Shown piece after piece: positions 5,532 through 10,722 of a DNA stretch of 10,722 nucleotides. Every line of letters begins with the position of its first letter. Position 1 is the first letter of the stretch. The stretch spans positions 1 to 10,722 of the forward strand of contig JBDRFD010000082.1 in the NCBI GenBank assembly GCA_043819035.1. Direction: 5' to 3'. Origin of the DNA: UBA2144 sp043819035. Its GTDB lineage: Bacteria; Patescibacteriota; Gracilibacteria; Peribacterales; Peribacteraceae. Made by a program: the position numbers and the translations under genes. The notes below the pieces were generated by a model. The model searched no databases and was not told the origin of the DNA. It saw nothing but the letters and a program-made list of their open reading frames with translations.

Positions 5532-6245
5532 TCAACTACCCCATACGGAAGACCACTCATCTATTCCTAATCGCGTTTTGAGCTCATCGAATTGCATTTT
5601 ATATCTATCTCTTGATGAATGAACGTGCTCGCATTCTTCGTCTAAAATAAATTTCATTTCCTCTCTACATTCAAGCTGGGACCGCAAGATCTCCTCAAAC
5701 CCCGAGAGGCCATTGGGATACACAATCAAGAGCTTGTGTTCATCGAATTGCACCTCCCGAGTCAATTCCGGATGGAGAACCACAATTCCTGTGCATCCAT
5801 CATTCGTAAGCAGATCCTGGTAGTCGCATAAAATGCTTTGAAGAACCGGCGCATCAATGTGTTCTCTGTATAAATCCTCATGGCCACTCTCATTACTCCT
5901 CATCTTGTGACTAGTTTCGAGAACAACGTCGACAATCTCCCCCAGCGGCTCTGTGAGTTTTAGAAAAAGCTCAAAAAGCTTCGCACGTGTTTCACTCGCC
6001 ATAAGCACAGGAATAACTGTGCCTTGTTCCTTATCTCTATATGCATCATGCCGATATCCTCTACTTGGAACAACTTGAAGATCATATGGAGGACGTACGG
6101 CTTCCGTCAGTTCGAAATCTCCATATCGTGACATCCCCAAATGAGCCTCCAGTTCTTCTTCTGTTAAACCATCAAAGCAGCTGCGATCGTGTTGATCAAA
6201 CCCATCGCGTATCAATTGGCCGAAGAGCTTCTGAAGATGACCCAT
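5532..6245 (-). CDS. Hypothetical soluble protein, 237 aa
   Basis: I do not recognise a family. The sequence has no signal peptide or transmembrane segment and is acidic, so it should be a cytoplasmic protein. A central part (GCTGIVVLHPELTREVQF then DEHKLLIVYPNGLSGFEEIL) looks like alternating beta strands and helices of a compact fold. The C-terminal third (EEMKFILDEECEHVHSSR onwards) is charged and helical, with an E-x-E-H-x-H-like cluster (EECEHVH) that could bind a metal, though this is only a suggestion. Start ATG at 6245 is the first in frame; no strong RBS is visible. It lies 48 bases downstream of the ATPase gene on the same strand, so cotranscription is likely, but a functional link to the pump is unproven. 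Confidence 0.65.
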   Translation of the reverse strand: MGHLQKLFGQLIRDGFDQHDRSCFDGLTEEELEAHLGMSRYGDFELTEAVRPPYDLQVVPSRGYRHDAYRDKEQGTVIPVLMASETRAKLFELFLKLTEPLGEIVDVVLETSHKMRSNESGHEDLYREHIDAPVLQSILCDYQDLLTNDGCTGIVVLHPELTREVQFDEHKLLIVYPNGLSGFEEILRSQLECREEMKFILDEECEHVHSSRDRYKMQFDELKTRLGIDEWSSVWGS

Positions 6246-6293
6246 AAGTCACACTTTTTATCACCAAATATATATTCGATCAATGCCAATTGC

Positions 6294-8780
6294 TTAACTC
6301 TTTCTCCTCTCCGGTATCAACTTCATCAGCTCAAGCACCAAGAAGCTCAGGAGCGCTATTATAAGAATCTCACCCCATTTCAATACAGTTAAGGTCGTCA
6401 GGTGAAATACCATATTTAGCGGTGTATAGAGCAACACAAAGTGAAGTAGTATGGGAACAGCTGCAGCGCCGACGAGCCATCGGTTTGAAAATATTCCTAT
6501 CTTCCACAACGGCTTCTTCGAACGCACTGTGAAGGCAAGCAGGAGTTCTAAGATGATGGCGAGTGTAAATGTTGCAGTACGTGCTTCAATAAACGGTATA
6601 CCCGAGCTCAGTTGCCAGAGATAGAAAAGGAAGGCTATGCTGAATGTCCAGAGCGCCGTAATCACCAAGCGGCCACACTCACCTGACAGCAGGTGCTCTC
6701 TGGACGGTCGTGGAGGACGATTCATGATGTCGGTCTCCGCTTTTTCCATGCCAAGTGCAAGCGCAGGGAGCCCGTCGGTCATCAGGTTGATCCAGAGGAT
6801 GTGAATGGGCAAATACGGAAGTGGCATACCGATCACGAGCACCGTCATAATGAGGATGAGCTCAGCGGAGTTGGCACGGAGTAAATACAGAATGAACTTT
6901 CGGATGTTGTCGTAGATTCTACGCCCCTCCTGGATAGCATTAACAATCGTCGAATAGTGATCATCTGCCAGAACGATGGACGCTGCCTCACGTGCAACTT
7001 CTGTGCCATTGCGCCCCATTGCAATACCGACGTGAGAACCTTTTAGAGCCGGTGCATCATTCACTCCGTCACCGGACATCGCCACGATCTCCCCCATGCT
7101 CTGCAGTGCTTCGAGGATCTTGAGTTTATGAGACGGCGAGACGCGCGCGAAGATAGATGTAGTTTTCAATTGCATCTTTAGCTCCTTTTTATCCAACGTC
7201 ACCATTTCATCTCCCATCATCGCATCACCTTCGATTCCCACCTGCAGGGCAATCGCTTTTGCCGTCACAATGTTATCACCTGTAATAAGAATGGTGCGAA
7301 TTCCCGCATTCTTTGCATCCTGAATCGCTTCCTTCACTCCTTCGCACGGGGGATCCTCGAGTGCAACGAGACCGAGAAACTTCACCCTTCCTTTTTCCTT
7401 GATGGCAGCAGCAAGTACACGCAGACCTTTTCTGGCAAATTCATCATTCTGATTCAAAACTTCTTTTTCCTTCACATCATCGCACATCTTCACAATTACT
7501 TCAGGAGCGCCTTTGAGGAAATACTGCTGACCGTGGCGCGTCATCATGTATTTATCTTCGGATGAGAACGGCACTTCCTCCTTATCTATATTGAGCCGCT
7601 CAACACCAAGTTTGCGCGCGAAGCCCAATAGTCCGATTTCCGTCGGATCTCCGAGCTTCGGCCACTTTGCACGGTTACAGGAAGCAAGAACCAGAGCCAT
7701 CAATTCCTTCGTCCCCTCTTTGCCTCCTCCACCAGTCCATGTTTCTTTAACCTCCATTCGATTCTCTGTGATCGTTCCGGTTTTATCCGCACAGATGACT
7801 GTGACGCTGCCGAGAGTTTCCAATGAGTCCAAACGTCGAACTAATGCTTTTTTCTTTACCATGCGTCTCACTCCCAATGCCAAACAAACAGTGACTACAG
7901 CAGGAAGGCCTTCCGGAACTGCAGAGACGGCTAAGCTAACCGCAACCAGGAGAATGCTCAAAAAGGACATACCCTTTAGGTATCCAATTCCAAGAACTAC
8001 AAAACATAAGACAAGAACAACTGCACCCAGAAGTTTCCCTAACTGTTTCATTCGTTTCTGTAGCGGCGTCTGAGGGAACTCTATCTCCGACACCAGCTTC
8101 GCAATCTTTCCGATTTCTGTTTGTAGTCCAATCGTTGTCACCACGTACTCACCGGAACCGCGTGTCACAAGCGTCCCGCGGAAGACCATGTTCTCCTGCT
8201 CCGCGAGTGGTTTTTTCCCGCGCACAACTCTCACAGCTTTTGAAACTGCCTCGTGTTCCCCCGTTAAGCTTGATTCATTGCAGCGCAGATGTGACTCCGT
8301 GACGATGCGTCCATCAGCAGAAATCATATCTCCTGCTTCGATGATGATGATATCCCCCGGAACGAGCTCACGTGATTCAATGATCTTCTCTCCTCCATTT
8401 CGACGTACACGTACATGGGGAGATGTGAGCTTCTGAAGCATCTTGATCGCTTCCTCCGCTTTGTATTCCTGCACAAATCCCAAAACTGCATTGAGAATGA
8501 GGATCACACCTATGACGATCGCATTCAGAAAGCTTTCAAATGAGAGTACATGTCCTTCCAGAAATGGAGTCGCAATAGAAAGCCCCAACGCTCCTATTAG
8601 GATATAGACCAAGATGTCATTAAACTGGTTTACAAAGAGTAAGAGTAACGAACGCTTTTTGTGTGGCAGTTCATTGAAGCCAAACTCCGTACGCTTCTTA
8701 TTTATATCTGTCGTCTTTAATCCGTCCAAGGTGGTCCCGAGACGCTTCAAGACTTCGTCCGCTGTCAGGTTGGCGTACAT
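6294..8780 (-). CDS. P2-type (Ca2+-ATPase-like) cation-transporting ATPase
   Basis: This is an 828-residue P-type ATPase that should pump cations, most likely Ca2+, out of the cell. It has the cation-ATPase N-terminal segment (1-70), actuator motif TGE (173-175), PEGLP in M4 (289-293), the phosphorylated Asp332 in DKTGT (332-336), nucleotide-binding KGAPE (423-427), TGD (500-502) and hinge GDGVND (570-575). Ten membrane helices are expected, the last four within about 700-822. Ca2+-site residues of the SERCA type are present: Glu290 in PEGLP, Asn637 and Glu640 in M5 (RANSAE), Asn665 and Asp669 in M6 (INLMTDG). The M8 Glu of SERCA is not obvious, so one or two ions per cycle is open. The actuator loop reads TGEH, where TGES is usual. 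The nucleotide domain is short, as in bacterial pumps. Some relatives move Na+/K+ or Mn2+, so the ion is inferred. Confidence 0.9.
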   Translation of the reverse strand: MYANLTADEVLKRLGTTLDGLKTTDINKKRTEFGFNELPHKKRSLLLLFVNQFNDILVYILIGALGLSIATPFLEGHVLSFESFLNAIVIGVILILNAVLGFVQEYKAEEAIKMLQKLTSPHVRVRRNGGEKIIESRELVPGDIIIIEAGDMISADGRIVTESHLRCNESSLTGEHEAVSKAVRVVRGKKPLAEQENMVFRGTLVTRGSGEYVVTTIGLQTEIGKIAKLVSEIEFPQTPLQKRMKQLGKLLGAVVLVLCFVVLGIGYLKGMSFLSILLVAVSLAVSAVPEGLPAVVTVCLALGVRRMVKKKALVRRLDSLETLGSVTVICADKTGTITENRMEVKETWTGGGGKEGTKELMALVLASCNRAKWPKLGDPTEIGLLGFARKLGVERLNIDKEEVPFSSEDKYMMTRHGQQYFLKGAPEVIVKMCDDVKEKEVLNQNDEFARKGLRVLAAAIKEKGRVKFLGLVALEDPPCEGVKEAIQDAKNAGIRTILITGDNIVTAKAIALQVGIEGDAMMGDEMVTLDKKELKMQLKTTSIFARVSPSHKLKILEALQSMGEIVAMSGDGVNDAPALKGSHVGIAMGRNGTEVAREAASIVLADDHYSTIVNAIQEGRRIYDNIRKFILYLLRANSAELILIMTVLVIGMPLPYLPIHILWINLMTDGLPALALGMEKAETDIMNRPPRPSREHLLSGECGRLVITALWTFSIAFLFYLWQLSSGIPFIEARTATFTLAIILELLLAFTVRSKKPLWKIGIFSNRWLVGAAAVPILLHFVLLYTPLNMVFHLTTLTVLKWGEILIIALLSFLVLELMKLIPERRKS

Positions 8781-8796
8781 GGGTCTCAGTGTATCT

Positions 8797-8810
8797 CAGG
8801 TAGCAACCTG
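8797..8810. repeat. Small hairpin in the ATPase 5' leader
   Basis: CAGGT-AGCA-ACCTG is a perfect 5-bp stem with a 4-base loop, 17 bases upstream of the ATPase start codon on the minus strand. It might influence translation; evidence is structural only. Confidence 0.25.
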
Positions 8811-8831
8811 CTTCTAGCTTTAACAAGATCT

Positions 8832-9000
8832 TTAAAGGTGATAGGTGTTATGTGAAATCCTTCGACTCGTGCTCCGCTATGCTACGCACTCGCTCAGGAC
8901 AAGTAGGTTTAGGGAACAGGTGTTGAGGTTATAAAGGTCATAAACAACCCATTCCCCAATAACCTTTTCCCCAAACCTATCACCTATAACCTTTAACCTT
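8832..9000. repeat. Composite intergenic repeat: hairpin element within ACCTAT minisatellite arms
   Basis: The spacer between the ATPase and M23 genes contains AGGTGATAGG on the left (about 8836-8845) and its exact inverse CCTATCACCT on the right (8976-8985), embedded in degenerate ACCTAT/AACCTTT units. Inside lies a REP-like element (8858-8899) that begins TCCTTCG and ends CTCAGGA, the same ends as the inner part of hairpin B near 5160. The composite lies between same-strand genes and could also stop transcription, but no U-tract hairpin is clear. Confidence 0.55.
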
Positions 9001-9037
9001 ATATTGAATACTATAACATCCAAATACTCATTGCTAT

Positions 9038-9577
9038 TCACACATGCCTCGACGGATTCTTCAAATACGCATTACTCGCAAACGCCATCGTCAAATAAGG
9101 CTTCGCCTCATCCGTATAATCCGCATCAAAATGCAGATCCTTATCCAGCCATAACCTCGTAAATTCAGACACATCCACCGCTCCGTCATAACCATTACTC
9201 TGATTCTGCACCTGACCGCTCTTCATAATCTTATACGTCCAATGCAGGTGCGGTCCTGTTGCCGTGCCACTCTGACCGCTTAAACCTATGGGATCTCCCT
9301 GATACACATCCTGTCCATTTGAAACAGATACGGAAGAAAGATGCGCCATCACACTCTTGCGCTTCTCGTGCGTGATGACAACGTAGAGCCCATATCCACT
9401 GTCTCCATCATCGACAACGCTTGCTACTCCGTCATGAGGAGCATAAACGGTAGTACCGACACTACAACCAAAATCAATACCGTTGTGGCCGCTGTAACCA
9501 TACGCAGAATAAACATCCGGGTTCTGCCCGAAACCCTGTGTGACCAAAGGAGTGTCTTTAATTGGAGAGAAAATCAT
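9038..9577 (-). CDS. M23 (LytM-type) metallopeptidase without signal peptide
   Basis: M23 peptidases are zinc endopeptidases that cut peptidoglycan cross-bridges or stems. Within 179 residues this protein has the full catalytic set: zinc ligands His31 and Asp35 in HNGIDF, catalytic His79 in MAHLSS, and His110/His112 in GPHLHW. The N-terminal residues MIFSPIKDTPLVTQGFGQ lead directly into the domain; there is no hydrophobic segment. An in-frame TGA lies 39 bases before the ATG with no alternative start, so no signal peptide has been missed. A 60-residue C-terminal extension (from about 126) is unassigned. It follows two ACP-like genes on the same strand (45-base gap) and may be cotranscribed. 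Possible roles are a phage-endolysin-like enzyme, a protein exported by another route, or a cytoplasmic peptidase. Confidence 0.9.
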   Translation of the reverse strand: MIFSPIKDTPLVTQGFGQNPDVYSAYGYSGHNGIDFGCSVGTTVYAPHDGVASVVDDGDSGYGLYVVITHEKRKSVMAHLSSVSVSNGQDVYQGDPIGLSGQSGTATGPHLHWTYKIMKSGQVQNQSNGYDGAVDVSEFTRLWLDKDLHFDADYTDEAKPYLTMAFASNAYLKNPSRHV

Positions 9578-9622
9578 AGGTGTATTGTAAATGAACGCTA
9601 CGGCATTCTTCCATCATTTTCT

Positions 9623-9991
9623 CTAACCCATACCGCATCGTTCACGTAGCAGCTGTGCAAGCTGTTCCAGAGTAACCTGTCTGGCAAATTGTAGATATAC
9701 AACAAGACCTGCGTCTTCTTCCGGCAACTGCGACAAGATATCTTCATCTGGTTCAGCTGCATAATGTACTTCACTTACAATGCTCGTTGTTCTTGGAAGC
9801 ATCGGAAATTCAGACCGTACACGATATACAAAAACAGCAGTTTGATGAACATTTCCATTTGTATTACCACAGATCCCAGAAATCGTAGTATTAGTTGGTA
9901 CCTTTTCAATATCAACATCAAAAGTCTCGGATGCTATCCTGCATAACTCACGCAGCACTCCAGCTACCTCAAATTGTTTTGGCTCATGCAT
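9623..9991 (-). CDS. Small ACP-like protein 1 (hypothetical)
   Basis: The 122-residue protein begins with a helix like that of acyl carrier proteins (VLRELCRIASETFDVDIEKV, 12-31), then NTTI (34-37). Where an ACP would have DSL with the phosphopantetheine Ser, it reads GICGNTNGN. The middle (HQTAVFVYRVRSEFPM) and the C-terminal helix (TLEQLAQLLRERC, 107-119) keep an ACP-like helix order, with an inserted Asp/Glu-rich stretch about 78-93. The match is by pattern only. It appears related to the next gene upstream, sharing V-x-x-NTT-[IL]. No signal peptide is present. It precedes the M23 gene by 45 bases. If ACP-like, it could not carry a 4'-phosphopantetheine arm and would serve as a binding or regulatory domain. 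Confidence 0.55.
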   Translation of the reverse strand: MHEPKQFEVAGVLRELCRIASETFDVDIEKVPTNTTISGICGNTNGNVHQTAVFVYRVRSEFPMLPRTTSIVSEVHYAAEPDEDILSQLPEEDAGLVVYLQFARQVTLEQLAQLLRERCGMG

Positions 9992-10062
9992 AGCTGGCTA
10001 AGCTTAAAGCATAATCATCTTTAGTCAAGTTTATATAACAACTCTTGTATTCAATCATTCTT

Positions 10063-10344
10063 CTATTGAGCTGCTCGATGTATTGCCATACGAACACAGT
10101 TAGCCATATGGCTCACACTCGCCAAAGCCTGTCCCTCATCAATAACTACTGTTGCATCAGTATTCAATTCGATACCAAATCTTTTATTTAACAAGGGGAT
10201 CAATTTGGCAACTTGTTCCGGAGTTGTACCAATACTTACAAGAGTTGTGTTCACCGCCACCTTTGCCTTCGGTACTCCTGTAACAGCCACGACATCTTCG
10301 CAGATGCCATCTAAAATCTCTGATTGTGATAATTCAGTTTCCAT
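10063..10344 (-). CDS. Small ACP-like protein 2 lacking the carrier serine
   Basis: From the ATG at 10344 this is a 93-residue protein; the frame can extend to a TTG at 10383, which is less likely. The profile follows an acyl carrier protein closely: helix I (SEILDGICEDVVAVTGVP, 8-25), NTTLVSIG (32-39), helix II (EQVAKLIPLLNKRFGIEL, 43-60) and a C-terminal helix (74-92). The DSL motif that carries phosphopantetheine is replaced by TTP (40-42), so the attachment Ser is Thr41. This suggests a non-carrier ACP-fold protein. It lies 71 bases upstream of ACP-like protein 1 on the same strand. Fold assignment is by eye; family not confirmed. Confidence 0.6.
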   Translation of the reverse strand: METELSQSEILDGICEDVVAVTGVPKAKVAVNTTLVSIGTTPEQVAKLIPLLNKRFGIELNTDATVVIDEGQALASVSHMANCVRMAIHRAAQ

Positions 10345-10383
10345 ATAGGAGTGGAAACATATACTTTTCAAACCGGAAGTCAA

Positions 10384-10722
10384 GGATTTATATTTTCTAT
10401 TGAAATCGTTTCTTTATTTCAATTAAGAGAAAACAACAAGATTGGTACCCACAATATTTATGCAAATTAAAAGCACTTTATCCACTAAAGCAACTTTCAA
10501 GTAATCTCTTAGTTGACAACTATACCATAAAGTGAGAGATTTGCCGTTCTTCTCACTTCTTCTCATGTCCTCTTCCTCCTCCTCGGATCAAAGGATAACT
10601 AGTCAAAATAAATGAAACAAAGCAAGGTCAAATCATTGGATATTGTCACTCTATGGGTAGGTTACAGAGAATTACTTCTTTGCCCTGATTTTCCCTATGA
10701 AAACAATAACAAATGTCCAAGC
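10384..10722. other. Right-edge intergenic region, no gene supported
   Basis: These 339 bases carry no convincing coding frame. An inverted repeat AATCTCT (10503-10509) / AGAGATT (10535-10541) surrounds the near-palindrome AGTTGACAACT (10511-10521), which includes a TTGACA hexamer (10513-10518); an operator-like site is possible but there is no matching -10. On the minus strand the edge could contain the last 16 codons of an upstream gene ending in TAA near 10672, which cannot be judged from this much sequence. Confidence 0.4.

Noticed and set aside
10345..10383. TTGACT near the TTG start as a -35 box for the ACP-like operon
   Set aside because: The only -10-like hexamer (TATATG) lies 14 bases away, too short for a reliable call.
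10672..10722. Possible 16-codon C-terminal end of a minus-strand gene entering from the right
   Set aside because: Too short to distinguish from chance; a second frame is also open nearby.

Overview
The window looks like a compact bacterial chromosome segment, most plausibly from a Patescibacteria/CPR lineage, perhaps the Peregrinibacteria group. This is an inference from three things: a large surface protein made of Cys-rich DUF4215 repeats, mostly weak or absent Shine-Dalgarno sequences, and intergenic spaces filled with small hairpin and minisatellite repeats. TGA acts as a normal stop (for example at the ends of rsmH and of the M23 gene), which argues against the lineages that read TGA as glycine. 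No phage, IS or CRISPR structure is visible.

Layout. Nearly everything is on the minus strand. Positions 1-1851 hold the N-terminal 617 residues of a secreted, membrane-anchored DUF4215 repeat protein that runs off the left edge; an extended -10 promoter lies just upstream. After a 333-base gap come ftsL-like (2185-2544) and rsmH (2592-3509), a remnant of the division/cell-wall (dcw) cluster without mraZ or the mur/fts genes. The only plus-strand gene, an L,D-transpeptidase-like protein (3719-4300), is divergent from rsmH and convergent with an isoprenylcysteine-methyltransferase-family membrane protein (4414-5115). Upstream of that gene are two mirror-image hairpins, a tRNA-Ser(GCU) gene (5191-5280), a hairpin-rich insert and a 21-bp second copy of the tRNA 5' end (5363-5383).

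The right half holds an unrecognised 237-residue protein (5532-6245), a P2-type Ca2+-ATPase-like cation pump (6294-8780), a repeat-filled spacer, and a possible three-gene operon (9038-10344). That operon encodes two acyl-carrier-protein-like small proteins, both apparently lacking the phosphopantetheine serine, and an M23 peptidase with no signal peptide. The last 340 bases contain no supported gene.

Functional themes are cell envelope and division (ftsL-like, rsmH, L,D-transpeptidase, M23 peptidase, DUF4215 surface protein) and membrane transport or modification (Ca2+-type ATPase, ICMT family). The items most worth a second look are the partly duplicated tRNA-Ser locus, the intergenic repeat that has become the 3' end of rsmH, the paired complementary hairpins, and the ACP-like/ACP-like/M23 cluster.
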